Shown one piece after another: positions 17,048 through 24,925 of a DNA stretch of 64,000 nucleotides. The DNA lies in assembly GCA_031383405.1 (NCBI GenBank), contig JANMZO010000022.1, positions 13,451 through 77,450 of the forward strand. Reading direction: 5' to 3'. A program made the translations under genes and the position numbers. Numbering within the stretch: position 1 is the first letter of the stretch; each line of letters starts with the position of its first letter. Below the pieces are notes generated by a model. That model was given only the letters and a program-made list of their open reading frames with translations. It ran no database searches and was not told the origin of the DNA. The stretch is from JANMZO01 sp031383405. GTDB lineage: Bacteria > Actinomycetota > Acidimicrobiia > Acidimicrobiales > JANYDT01.

Positions 17048-19183
17048 ATGCGACGACGGACAAAGGTTCTGGCCGGTTCGTTCGTCGTCGGCGCGCTTGG
17101 GCTCTGGGCCCGACTCGGTAGCCTGCCTGTAGCGATAACCGAGCCGAGAACCATACGTGCACCGACGTTTCTGGCGAGCGATGGCTCCCCGCTCGACGCG
17201 GCCGCGACCCGGGCCCTCGCTGCGGAAAAACGACAATCATCCAAAACCCGGGGCCCGTCACTGGCGAAGCAGGCCAAGCGGTTGGCCGAGGCGACGAAGG
17301 CGGCCGAAGACCGCCGTTTTACGTCCCACGTCGGGGTCGACCCCATCGCCGTGGTACGGGCCATCGGGGCCGACGTTCGGGCTCGACGGGTCGTGCAGGG
17401 TGGTTCTACGATCACCCAGCAATTGGTGAAGCTGCGAGCCGGATCCGGGTCCGATGGACGTAGCGCCCGGGGGAAGCTGCGGCAGGCGATCTTCGCGCTC
17501 CGGCTCGAACACCGCATGAGCAAAGACGACATCCTTTCCGCATACCTGGCTGAAGCTCCGTACGGAGGCCGGATGATCGGGGCCGAATCGGCCGCGGAGG
17601 GGTACTTCGGGACCTCGGCATCACAACTCACGTGGGCCCAGGCGGCATATTTGGCCTCGCTGCCGCAACGCCCCACGGCCTTCAACCCGCGGCGTGATCA
17701 AACGGCAGCGCGTCACCGGCAGGTCTGGATCCTGAGGCGGTTGCGCAAGACAGGGGTACTCGACGAACGAGAACTGCAGGCCGCCCTCTCCGAGGCATTG
17801 AACTTGGTTCCCGACGCCTTTGATCCGCAAGCTCCGCACTTCACCGAAATGCTGGCCAAACAGCAATTGACGACCGGCGTTCCGATCCGTACGACACTCG
17901 ACGCGGCTCTGCAGCGCGACGTTGTCGGGATTGCGCGGCAGCAGCGACGCGTACTGCGCAAGAACCATGCCGCCAACGTTGCGGTGGTGGTACTCGACAA
18001 CCGCACCGGCGCGGTGCGGGCCTGGGAGGGTAGCGGCGACTATTTCGATGCTGATCACGGTGGCATGCTCAACGGCCCGACTCTTACGCGGCAGGTCGGG
18101 TCGACCATCAAGCCATTTATCTACGCCGGTGCGTTTGACGCGGGATCGGCTCCGGGTGATCTGATTGACGACACGCCGTTTGAGACCATGGCCGACGGTA
18201 AGAACTTCCAACCCCAGAACTACGATCACAAGTTTCGGGGCCCGATTCCGATGCGAAGGGCCTTGGCCAGTTCGGTCAATATCCCTGCGGTGCGCCTGCT
18301 GGCCGACCAGACACCACGCGTGCTTATGGATACGTTGTCGAGGTCCGGGATCGAGCTTCCATTCGGGCCTCAACACTACGGACTGGCCCTGGCTCTCGGA
18401 ACAGCTGAGATAAGCCTGCTCGATCTGACGAAGGCGTACGCTTCGTTCGCCCGCGGCGGCCTTTCACTGAACCCGACCTTCATAGAACCCGCGAAGATGC
18501 AGGCCGGTGGACGCCAGGTTGTGAGCGAGTCGGCCGCGTTTCTCGTCAGCGATGTGCTTTCGGACAACGAGGCCCGAGCCTCAGCGTTCGGTAGACGCTC
18601 GGCACTGAAGTTCACCTTTCCCGTTGCGGCCAAGACCGGAACTTCGCAGAACTTCCACGATAACTGGGTTGTGGGTTACACGGCTGATTTCACCGTCGGC
18701 GTGTGGGTGGGCAACTTCGACCGGACCCCACTGGCCGGAGCCACGGGCGTCACCGGCGCCGGGCCGGTCTTCCACGCGGTGATGCTCGCCGCCCACCGCT
18801 ATCTCGCGCCAAGCGCGGGCCTGTCACCCGACGCGACACTGCTTCGTTCGGTACCCGACGATCTCGTTGCCGTCGAGCACGGCACCCGCACCGAGTACGA
18901 CTGGTTGGTTCCACGGCGCCGGGTCGTTTCGGCGCCGGACCTCGGTGGGAAATTGCGTCTGGTCGAGCCGGTCGGCGGCGGTCAGTACCTTCTCGACGCC
19001 AGCCGCCCGGGGGATGCCCAGAGCCTTCCTCTGCGCGCCAGCGGCGGCAGCGCTCCCTACCTGTTCACGGTCGACGGCGATCCCTTTACCGGGTCGTCGT
19101 GGTCACTGCGGGTTGGTCGTCACGAGATCTGCGTACGTGACCGCACAGGCACCAAACGGTGCTCCCACTTCTCCGTGTCGTGA
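17048..19183 (+). CDS. pbpC: Penicillin-binding protein 1C (bifunctional class A PBP)
   Basis: Peptidoglycan glycosyltransferase/transpeptidase of 711 residues. A hydrophobic N-terminal anchor is followed by the GT51 domain with EDRRFTSHVGVDP (catalytic Glu), GGSTITQQLVK and LAEAPYGG. The transpeptidase domain has SxxK in VGSTIKPF (Ser352), SxN in ASSVNIP and KTG in AAKTGTSQN. The last 90 or so residues match the PBP1C C-terminal beta domain (GGSAPYLFTVDG). It follows the alpha-2-macroglobulin gene by 6 bp, so both are probably on one transcript. In other bacteria PBP1C is thought to repair wall at sites defended by the macroglobulin; that role here is inference from family pairing. Confidence 0.93.
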   Translation: MRRRTKVLAGSFVVGALGLWARLGSLPVAITEPRTIRAPTFLASDGSPLDAAATRALAAEKRQSSKTRGPSLAKQAKRLAEATKAAEDRRFTSHVGVDPIAVVRAIGADVRARRVVQGGSTITQQLVKLRAGSGSDGRSARGKLRQAIFALRLEHRMSKDDILSAYLAEAPYGGRMIGAESAAEGYFGTSASQLTWAQAAYLASLPQRPTAFNPRRDQTAARHRQVWILRRLRKTGVLDERELQAALSEALNLVPDAFDPQAPHFTEMLAKQQLTTGVPIRTTLDAALQRDVVGIARQQRRVLRKNHAANVAVVVLDNRTGAVRAWEGSGDYFDADHGGMLNGPTLTRQVGSTIKPFIYAGAFDAGSAPGDLIDDTPFETMADGKNFQPQNYDHKFRGPIPMRRALASSVNIPAVRLLADQTPRVLMDTLSRSGIELPFGPQHYGLALALGTAEISLLDLTKAYASFARGGLSLNPTFIEPAKMQAGGRQVVSESAAFLVSDVLSDNEARASAFGRRSALKFTFPVAAKTGTSQNFHDNWVVGYTADFTVGVWVGNFDRTPLAGATGVTGAGPVFHAVMLAAHRYLAPSAGLSPDATLLRSVPDDLVAVEHGTRTEYDWLVPRRRVVSAPDLGGKLRLVEPVGGGQYLLDASRPGDAQSLPLRASGGSAPYLFTVDGDPFTGSSWSLRVGRHEICVRDRTGTKRCSHFSVS

Positions 19184-19186
19184 ACG

Positions 19187-19233
19187 GTACGGGTGCACGT
19201 TTACCCGTGAAAGGGGGAAAAGTGCACCCATAC
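19187..19233. terminator. Palindrome after pbpC, family 1
   Basis: Inverted repeat beginning 4 nt after the pbpC stop. The 16-nt arms match at 14 positions (19187-19202 and 19218-19233). It shares the core GGGTGCAC-N-TTT / AAAAGTG-N-ACCC with the palindrome at 2712-2758. No U-tract follows. A terminator role fits its position. Confidence 0.55.
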
Positions 19234-19260
19234 CTGCGTAGAGCCCCGGCTTGCGTCGGC

Positions 19261-19266
19261 CACAAT
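19261..19266 (+). promoter_or_regulatory. Candidate leaderless -10 box of aroB
   Basis: CACAAT (one mismatch to TANNNT) is followed by 6 nt and the aroB ATG. It supports ATG 19273 and suggests that aroB has its own promoter after the inserted macroglobulin/PBP1C pair. Confidence 0.35.
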
Positions 19267-19272
19267 GGTGGG

Positions 19273-20346
19273 ATGCGAGTTGTTCCTGTTTCTCTGCCTG
19301 ATGGTCGGTCCTATGACGTGCACGTCGGCCCGGGCGTGAGGATCGAGTTGGCTGCCATTCTGGCGGCGGTGGCTCCGAAGGCGAAGCGGGCGGCGATCGT
19401 CTCCCAACATGCCATCGCTGACATGTGGGGTTCGGTGGAACCGGGTGTCGAGAGCCGTCACTTCTCGATCGGCAACGGGGAGACGTTCAAGACGCTGTCA
19501 ACCGTCGAAGAACTGTGTCGCGAATGGTCGCTGTGGGGGATGACCCGCAACGATGTCGTCGTGGCGGTCGGGGGAGGTATGGTCACCGACGTCGGGGGGT
19601 TCGCCGCGTCGATCTACCTACGCGGAATACAGGTCATCTATGTCTCGACAACGTTGCTCGGCATGATCGATGCTGCGATCGGAGGCAAGACGGGCGTGAA
19701 CCTGCCCGAAGGGAAGAACCTCGTCGGCACGTTCTGCCAGCCCGCCGCCGTGCTGTGCGACACCACCGCGCTCGCCACCATGCCGCCGCGAGAACTGCGT
19801 TCCGGTCTCGGCGAAATGGCGAAGTACCACTTCCTCGAAGGAACGCCGCCCCTGACGAAGACCCCGGGGGGACTCGAGTCGCTCGACCTCGAAGACCGCA
19901 TCGCCCGCTGCATCGAGATCAAGGCGCAGGTGGTCGCGGTCGACGAGAAGGAAGGTGGATTACGGGCGATCCTCAACTACGGCCACACGTTGGCTCACGC
20001 TCTGGAAATCGCGGACAATTTCGAGATACTGCACGGCGAGGCGGTCGCTCTTGGCCTCGGTTATGCGGCCGAAGTGGCGCTCCGACTTGGTCGGATCGAC
20101 CGGGCCAGGGTCGACGAGCACTACCGCATCTTGTCGTCGCACGAACTCAACACGAAGCTCACAAAGTTGTATAAGCCCGAACAACTTCTCGCGCTGATGG
20201 GTCGTGACAAGAAGGCGCTCAACGGCATCACCTTCGTGCTCGACGGTCCCAACGGTGTGGAGTCCGTCGCCGGCATCGACCCGACGGTGCTGATCGACGC
20301 GCTCGCTGCCGTGACCGATGACGCGGCCGGTGCTGTGGAAGGCTGA
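19273..20346 (+). CDS. aroB: 3-dehydroquinate synthase
   Basis: NAD- and metal-dependent cyclisation of DAHP to 3-dehydroquinate, the second step of the shikimate pathway. The 357-residue product contains GNGETFKTLSTVEELC, the NAD-binding VAVGGGMVTDVGGFAAS, TTLLGMIDAAIGGKTGVN and the metal ligands in LNYGHTLAHALE and LHGEAVALGLGYA. I chose ATG 19273 because the longer frame from 19159 overlaps pbpC and the palindrome. The gene is 4 bp upstream of aroQ. Its separation from aroK by 8.9 kb is unusual for actinobacteria, where the two are normally adjacent. Confidence 0.96.
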   Translation: MRVVPVSLPDGRSYDVHVGPGVRIELAAILAAVAPKAKRAAIVSQHAIADMWGSVEPGVESRHFSIGNGETFKTLSTVEELCREWSLWGMTRNDVVVAVGGGMVTDVGGFAASIYLRGIQVIYVSTTLLGMIDAAIGGKTGVNLPEGKNLVGTFCQPAAVLCDTTALATMPPRELRSGLGEMAKYHFLEGTPPLTKTPGGLESLDLEDRIARCIEIKAQVVAVDEKEGGLRAILNYGHTLAHALEIADNFEILHGEAVALGLGYAAEVALRLGRIDRARVDEHYRILSSHELNTKLTKLYKPEQLLALMGRDKKALNGITFVLDGPNGVESVAGIDPTVLIDALAAVTDDAAGAVEG

Positions 20347-20350
20347 CGAC

Positions 20351-20809
20351 ATGACCGAACGGCCGATCGTCCTGCTGCTGAGTGGACCCAACCTGAACCT
20401 TCTCGGCTCCCGACAGCCGGAGATCTACGGAACGACGACGCTCGCGGATCACGTCGCAACCGCGTCACATGCGGCATCCGACAATGGCTTGAGCCTGGAG
20501 CATCTCCAGTCGGCCAACGAGTCGACGCTCGTAGAAGCCGTACATGCGGCCCGTGGGCGATGTGCGGCGATCGTCATCAACGCCGGCGCCCTCACCCATT
20601 ACAGCTGGTCGCTCCATGATGCGTTGAACTCGTTCGACGGGGTGAAGGTGGAACTTCACATTTCCAATACCCACGCCCGCGATTCGTGGCGTCACACCTC
20701 GGTGATCGCCGGCACCGTCCACGGATCGATACAGGGCTTCGGCGCTGACGGCTACGCCATGGCTATCGAAGGCGTCGCCCGATTACTACGTACACATAGT
20801 AAAAAGTGA
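20351..20809 (+). CDS. aroQ: Type II 3-dehydroquinate dehydratase
   Basis: Dehydrates 3-dehydroquinate to 3-dehydroshikimate. The 152-residue product is the usual type II size. It shows VLLLSGPNLNLLGSRQPEIYG (N-terminal, with the catalytic Tyr), INAGALTHYSWSLHDAL and VELHISNTHARDSWRHTSV, all family signatures including the catalytic His. ATG 20351 is 4 bp after aroB. The stop overlaps the following peptidase by 4 bp (GTGA). Identification is secure. Confidence 0.96.
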   Translation: MTERPIVLLLSGPNLNLLGSRQPEIYGTTTLADHVATASHAASDNGLSLEHLQSANESTLVEAVHAARGRCAAIVINAGALTHYSWSLHDALNSFDGVKVELHISNTHARDSWRHTSVIAGTVHGSIQGFGADGYAMAIEGVARLLRTHSKK

Positions 20810-21993
20810 GCGCAGCTGTGATGATCTCCGTCTCCGAAATCCGAGCTGCGGTCGCGCTGGGCCATGATATGAACGCAGCGCTTCCGTCGATCGACACCGC
20901 TGATCGACTGCTGGCGGTCCAAAGCTCCGCGTTTGCCGGTGGTGGCGCTCCCGACGCACTCCTGATCACCGACCTGGTCAATGTCCGTTACCTCACCGGG
21001 TTCACCGGCTCATCCGGGCGGCTTCTTGTAACGCCCGATGCCGCCGTCTTCATTTCCGATGGTCGCTACGCCGAGCAGGCGGCCGGTGAACTGGCGTCGA
21101 CCAACTGCCCAGCGCACATAGAAATTCGGCGAACGGTCGAGGACCAGAAGGCCCTCCTTTCCGAACTGATGATGTCGTTAGGGGTCACACGACTTGGACT
21201 CGAAGCTACGCATGTGTCATGGGCCGCGGCGGAGGATTACCGTACGCTGCTCGGCGAGATCGACAGATCGGAACTCGTGGCCACGAAGGACGTCGTGGAG
21301 AGTCTCCGTCGCACGAAGGATGCAGCGGAACTGGCCCGCCTGGCTCGGGCGTCCGCCATCGCCGACGCTGCCCTGTTGCGGGTGATTTCGCTGCTGGCCG
21401 AACGGCCGACCGAGATGGCCTTTACCCGTGCCCTGGAATCGGCGATGGTCGACCTGGGCTCGCACGGACCGAGCTTCGACACGATCATCGCAAGTGGTTC
21501 GAACGCCAGCCGTCCACACCACGATCCATCCGATCGCGTCATCGAGTCGGGCGACGAGGTCATCTGCGACTTCGGCGCGACCATCGACGGCTACCACTCC
21601 GACATGACCCGCACCGTTTACGTCGGTGAGCCCGCGATGAAGCAGAAGCGCCACTTCGGCGTTGTGCGAGCCTCGCAGAGAGCGGGTGTCTCGGCGGTGC
21701 GCCCGGGCGCGACGGGTGTCGACATCGACCGGGCCTGCCGCGACGTGATCGTAGAGGCCGGTTGGGGTGATTTCTTCGTGCACGGCACCGGGCACGGCAG
21801 CGGTCTGTTGATCCACGAGACTCCGTGGGCGGGTCAAACAAGCACCAGCGTCCTGCAGACCGCCGACATTCTTACCGTCGAACCCGGCGTGTACCTACCG
21901 GGCGAAGGTGGCGTTCGCATCGAGGACTCCCTCGTCGTCTGCGACGACGGCCCGGTTTTCTTGACCCGCGCCCCATACGACCTGATCGTGTAG
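20806..21993 (+). CDS. M24 family aminopeptidase (Xaa-Pro peptidase, PepP/PepQ-like)
   Basis: Metallopeptidase expected to cleave Xaa-Pro bonds in peptides. It has 395 residues: an N-terminal creatinase-like domain (DLVNVRYLTGFTGSSGRLL), then the pita-bread catalytic domain. The five metal ligands are in place: two Asp in CDFGATIDGYHSDMTRT, His in HGTGHGSGLLIHE, and two Glu in TVEPGVYLPGEGGVRIED. The GTG at 20806 overlaps the aroQ stop. A peptidase here, directly before efp, is conserved in actinobacteria. Whether it is a dipeptidase or aminopeptidase cannot be decided from sequence. Confidence 0.92.
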   Translation: MSAAVMISVSEIRAAVALGHDMNAALPSIDTADRLLAVQSSAFAGGGAPDALLITDLVNVRYLTGFTGSSGRLLVTPDAAVFISDGRYAEQAAGELASTNCPAHIEIRRTVEDQKALLSELMMSLGVTRLGLEATHVSWAAAEDYRTLLGEIDRSELVATKDVVESLRRTKDAAELARLARASAIADAALLRVISLLAERPTEMAFTRALESAMVDLGSHGPSFDTIIASGSNASRPHHDPSDRVIESGDEVICDFGATIDGYHSDMTRTVYVGEPAMKQKRHFGVVRASQRAGVSAVRPGATGVDIDRACRDVIVEAGWGDFFVHGTGHGSGLLIHETPWAGQTSTSVLQTADILTVEPGVYLPGEGGVRIEDSLVVCDDGPVFLTRAPYDLIV

Positions 21994-21999
21994 GCCGAT

Positions 22000-22020
22000 G
22001 GTCCCCCGAGGGGGCGGACC
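22000..22020 (+). terminator. GC-rich hairpin after the M24 peptidase gene
   Basis: GGTCCCCC and GGGGGCGGACC arms form a strong stem with one bulge and a tight loop, 6 nt after the stop codon. No T-tract follows, so termination efficiency is doubtful. Confidence 0.4.
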
Positions 22021-22118
22021 TATGGAGCCGAAACTCGTATTTGTCGGGCGGCCCCGGACTCCGGAGGGGTCGGCAACGTGAGAAATCGGCGGTGTCCGGG
22101 GCGGGCCCCCCGCTCACC

Positions 22119-22124
22119 TACACT
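22119..22124 (+). promoter_or_regulatory. Candidate -10 box of efp
   Basis: TACACT lies 63 nt before the efp ATG. With a start about 7 nt downstream the leader would be about 57 nt. No clear -35 is seen. Confidence 0.35.
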
Positions 22125-22187
22125 GGTAGGTCGATTTCTGGCGTCACGATCCGGTCGCCATCATTCCTTCTCTCCAAAGGTTGCGTC

Positions 22188-22751
22188 ATGCCCCCAGTTT
22201 CCACGAGCGATTTCAAGAACGGCATCACCATCGATATCCCCGAGGGTCTGATGCAGATCATCGATTTCCAGCACGTGAAGCCGGGTAAGGGTGGTGCCTT
22301 CGTTCGCACAAAGATGCGCAATGTACGCACCGGTGCCGTTATTGACCGCACCTACAACGCCGGCGAGAAGATGGAGCAGGCCATTATCGACAAGCGGGAA
22401 ATGCAGTTCCTGTACCGCGATGGATCGAACTACGTGTTCATGGACAACTCGACCTACGACCAGATCGAGATAACACCCACGCAACTGGGCGATGCCATCA
22501 ACTACCTCAAAGAGCAGGACAACGCGATGGTCAACACCTATGACGATGAGATCATCGGCATCGAGCTTCCGGCTGCTGTCGAGCTGATCATCACCGAATG
22601 TGAACCCGGTATCCAGGGCGACCGGGTTTCCGGCGCGAAGAAGCCGGCCACGCTTGAGACCGGCCTCGTTATCCAGGTTCCGCTGTTCGTGAACCAGGGC
22701 GACAAGGTGAAGGTAGACACCCGTTCGGGCGACTATCTCACCCGCGTCTGA
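22188..22751 (+). CDS. efp: Elongation factor P
   Basis: Binds ribosomes stalled at polyproline and promotes peptide bond formation. The 187-residue length is typical. Domain I contains MQIIDFQHVKPGKGGAFVRTKMRN; the modifiable tip residue is the Lys of PGKGG, which sets it in the lysine-tip group. The C-terminal OB domain ends with KVDTRSGDYLTRV, the normal EF-P terminus. A much longer open frame starts at 21825 but overlaps the preceding peptidase, so ATG 22188 is chosen. nusB follows after 7 bp. No EF-P-modifying enzyme is seen in the window. Confidence 0.97.
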   Translation: MPPVSTSDFKNGITIDIPEGLMQIIDFQHVKPGKGGAFVRTKMRNVRTGAVIDRTYNAGEKMEQAIIDKREMQFLYRDGSNYVFMDNSTYDQIEITPTQLGDAINYLKEQDNAMVNTYDDEIIGIELPAAVELIITECEPGIQGDRVSGAKKPATLETGLVIQVPLFVNQGDKVKVDTRSGDYLTRV

Positions 22752-22758
22752 CCGCCCG

Positions 22759-23172
22759 ATGACATCTCCGGCGACCTCGCGTCGCGATGCCCGCGAGCGG
22801 GCGATGGAGCTTCTCTACGAAGCGAAATCCAAAGGTGATGATGTTGCGACGGTCGTCGCGTCGCTTCCGATACCGCCTGACTCCTATGCCGCGTCGATTG
22901 CGCTCGGAGCAGGCAAGGCCGAGCATGAAGCAGGGGCCATGGATCTGATCCGTCGCTTCGCCCGGAAGGACTGGCCCGTCGAGCGGCTCCCGCAGCTCGA
23001 CGTCATCATCCTCCGCCTTGCCATCGAAGAACTGCAGTATCAGGCCGGCGTGCCGAAAGCTGTCGTGATTGACGAAGCGGTTGAATTGGCCAAGCTCTTT
23101 TCGACAGAAGATTCGGGTCGTTTCATCAACGGCATCCTCACCTCAATCGCCGACGATCTCGGTAGGCACTGA
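22759..23172 (+). CDS. nusB: Transcription antitermination factor NusB
   Basis: All-helical RNA-binding protein of 137 residues that acts with NusE/S10 in rRNA antitermination. It begins SRRDARERAMELLYEA, with RRFARKDWPVERLPQLDVIILRLAIEEL in the middle and PKAVVIDEAVELAKLFSTEDSGRFINGIL (about residues 99-127) at the C terminus, the best conserved part of the family. It sits 7 bp after efp, the normal actinobacterial order. In relatives pyrR follows; here a reverse-strand three-gene group intervenes. Identification is secure. Confidence 0.95.
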   Translation: MTSPATSRRDARERAMELLYEAKSKGDDVATVVASLPIPPDSYAASIALGAGKAEHEAGAMDLIRRFARKDWPVERLPQLDVIILRLAIEELQYQAGVPKAVVIDEAVELAKLFSTEDSGRFINGILTSIADDLGRH

Positions 23173-23234
23173 CGGGGAACTCCAGGTCTTGCGACCCAGC
23201 CGGGTCGAATGGATCTGGCGGGGATTTCCGTGGG

Positions 23235-24059
23235 TCAGCGGGTTAGCGAGCTGTTGGTTTGCATGCGTTCGACCTGTTTGGATACGACCTGAGCCATTTC
23301 AGGATGGGTGAGGACCCAGAAGCGGTCGTTGACGACGGCATCGAGCACCATCGGACCGACATCATCCGGGTTCATGCCGTCGGCCAGGGTCCGGCTCAGG
23401 ATGTCCCAGAACTTCCGACCGGCATCGGTTTCGACGTAGTCGGCGGCGGAGTCGGGCGGGCGGTTTCGGGAACTCTCGACGATGCTTGTGTTGATCGGCC
23501 CGGGGCACAGAACCGAAGCGTGAAGCGGGGATCCGGCCAGTCGTAGATCGCGCTCCAACGAAGCCATCAGGGCCACGACCCCGTGCTTGGCCACGTTGTA
23601 GGCGCCCAGCGAGGCACCCGCATAGAGTCCGGCCATCGACGCCGTTGCGTTTATGTGTCCTTCTCCCTGTCGTTCCATGATCGGGAGGAATACGTGCACG
23701 CCGTTGATCGGACCCCAAAGGTCGACGTCAAGCGTCCACTTCCAGTCGGCCATCGATGTTGCACCCACCGGGTTCGACATGCCGATGCCGGCGTTGTTGC
23801 ACAGAACGTGAGCGGCACCGAACCGGTCGAGCGTTTTGGCCGCAAGCGCCTCGATCTGATCGAGTTTCGACACGTCGGTGCGCACGCCGATCGCGTCGGT
23901 GCCGACCTTGGTGAATTCCGCCACCGCTTCGTCGAGGGGCCCCTGTTCGATGTCGGCCAACACGAGCTTCATTCCCTGGGCAGCGAACGTTCGGGCGATC
24001 CCGCGTCCGATGCCGCTCGCTCCACCCGTGATGACTGCGACTTTTCCTTTGACGTCCAT
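23235..24059 (-). CDS. Short-chain dehydrogenase/reductase
   Basis: Classical SDR oxidoreductase of 274 residues. The Rossmann motif TGGASGIGRG starts near residue 11, Asp follows beta-2 (VLADIE, favouring NAD), the NNAG motif is present, and the active site Tyr/Lys is in YNVAKHG. ATG 24059 was chosen because a TATCGT box lies six bases upstream and the family starts there; a longer frame to 24209 adds 50 unrelated residues. It lies downstream of a cyclase-family hydrolase and an enoyl-CoA hydratase on the same strand. The substrate is unknown; a role in breakdown of a hydroxyacyl or alcohol compound is inference from neighbours. Confidence 0.88.
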   Translation of the reverse strand: MDVKGKVAVITGGASGIGRGIARTFAAQGMKLVLADIEQGPLDEAVAEFTKVGTDAIGVRTDVSKLDQIEALAAKTLDRFGAAHVLCNNAGIGMSNPVGATSMADWKWTLDVDLWGPINGVHVFLPIMERQGEGHINATASMAGLYAGASLGAYNVAKHGVVALMASLERDLRLAGSPLHASVLCPGPINTSIVESSRNRPPDSAADYVETDAGRKFWDILSRTLADGMNPDDVGPMVLDAVVNDRFWVLTHPEMAQVVSKQVERMQTNSSLTR

Positions 24060-24065
24060 ACCGGC

Positions 24066-24071
24066 ACGATA
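24066..24071 (-). promoter_or_regulatory. Candidate leaderless -10 box of the SDR gene
   Basis: Read on the minus strand, TATCGT is followed by 6 nt and the SDR ATG at 24059. It implies that the SDR has its own promoter within the three-gene group. Confidence 0.45.
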
Positions 24072-24183
24072 CAGCGCTGCCAGCTGACCTCGCCTACGAC
24101 GTTTGGTCAAATACTCCCGCTCAGCGGGCGAAATCGGCCAAATGTCTAACGAAAACGCGACCAGACCGCTGTTGACGGGGCAA

Positions 24184-24879
24184 TTACCTGAGTTCCTCGA
24201 TCGGATCACTCACGGTGGCGAAGGCCCGGACGGTGAAGGTACCCATCCCCTTGATTTTCGGTGGCACGGCGGTGAAGCGGAACAACACGCGGGGGAGTGC
24301 GTCGAGGTTGGTGAGGTGCTCGATGATCGGGATGCCTGCTCGCAGCAGCGTGGTGTGGACGGGTCGTCCGGCTCCGGCGTCGCCCGAGATGGCATCAATG
24401 TTCAGCGAATCGATCCCGACACACGCGACCTTGGCCTTCACCAGCGACTCGGCCGTCGCAACGGAAATATAGGGGTGACTGTCGAAGTACGCGGGTGTAC
24501 CGAATTTTTTGGAATGGTCGGTGCGGAAGAGAATCGCACAACCCTCGAAATCGAGTTCGTGGAGCCGGGGCAGGTCGATGATCGGCGTATCCAGCCGTGA
24601 GAAACAGACGGCGGGCACATCGGCGACACGCTCCAGGGGAAGCTCCGACAGATCATGCCCGTCGTCGAACCGGTGGGCCGGCATGTCGATGTAGGTGCCG
24701 GTGTTTGAGCACATCGTGATCATGCCGATCTGAAAACGTACGCCGACACCGTATATCTCCTCGGCCGCGTCACGGGTCAGGTGGTCCCCGATGCTCGGAA
24801 CCGGCAGACCCGGGTACGTCAGCATCTGGTCGGTCACGGTGTGGCTGAGGTCGATGCGGCGGCGATTCACGCCAGCCAT
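24184..24879 (-). CDS. Cyclase family protein (PF04199-like hydrolase) with an altered metal motif
   Basis: 231-residue member of the cyclase/kynurenine formamidase-like family, metal-dependent hydrolases of amides or lactones. It opens with RIDLSHTVTDQMLTYPGLP, the family N terminus. The usual zinc motif HxGTHxDxPxH appears as NTGTYIDMPAHRF, so two of the His ligands are replaced by Asn and Tyr while Asp and the last His remain. ACVGIDSLNID and GIPIIEHLTNLDALP near the C terminus are typical. The altered motif looks like a known-style subgroup rather than damage, because the rest of the protein is well kept. It lies between the enoyl-CoA hydratase and SDR genes. The substrate cannot be assigned. 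Confidence 0.85.
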   Translation of the reverse strand: MAGVNRRRIDLSHTVTDQMLTYPGLPVPSIGDHLTRDAAEEIYGVGVRFQIGMITMCSNTGTYIDMPAHRFDDGHDLSELPLERVADVPAVCFSRLDTPIIDLPRLHELDFEGCAILFRTDHSKKFGTPAYFDSHPYISVATAESLVKAKVACVGIDSLNIDAISGDAGAGRPVHTTLLRAGIPIIEHLTNLDALPRVLFRFTAVPPKIKGMGTFTVRAFATVSDPIEELR

Positions 24880-24925
24880 GCTGCCAGACCCCGGCTTGGA
24901 GACGGGATCTTCCGGCGGCTGTGCG

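Noticed and set aside
21825..22187. A 121-residue N-terminal extension of EF-P
   Set aside because: It overlaps the end of the M24 peptidase gene and a hairpin; EF-P has its normal length from ATG 22188.
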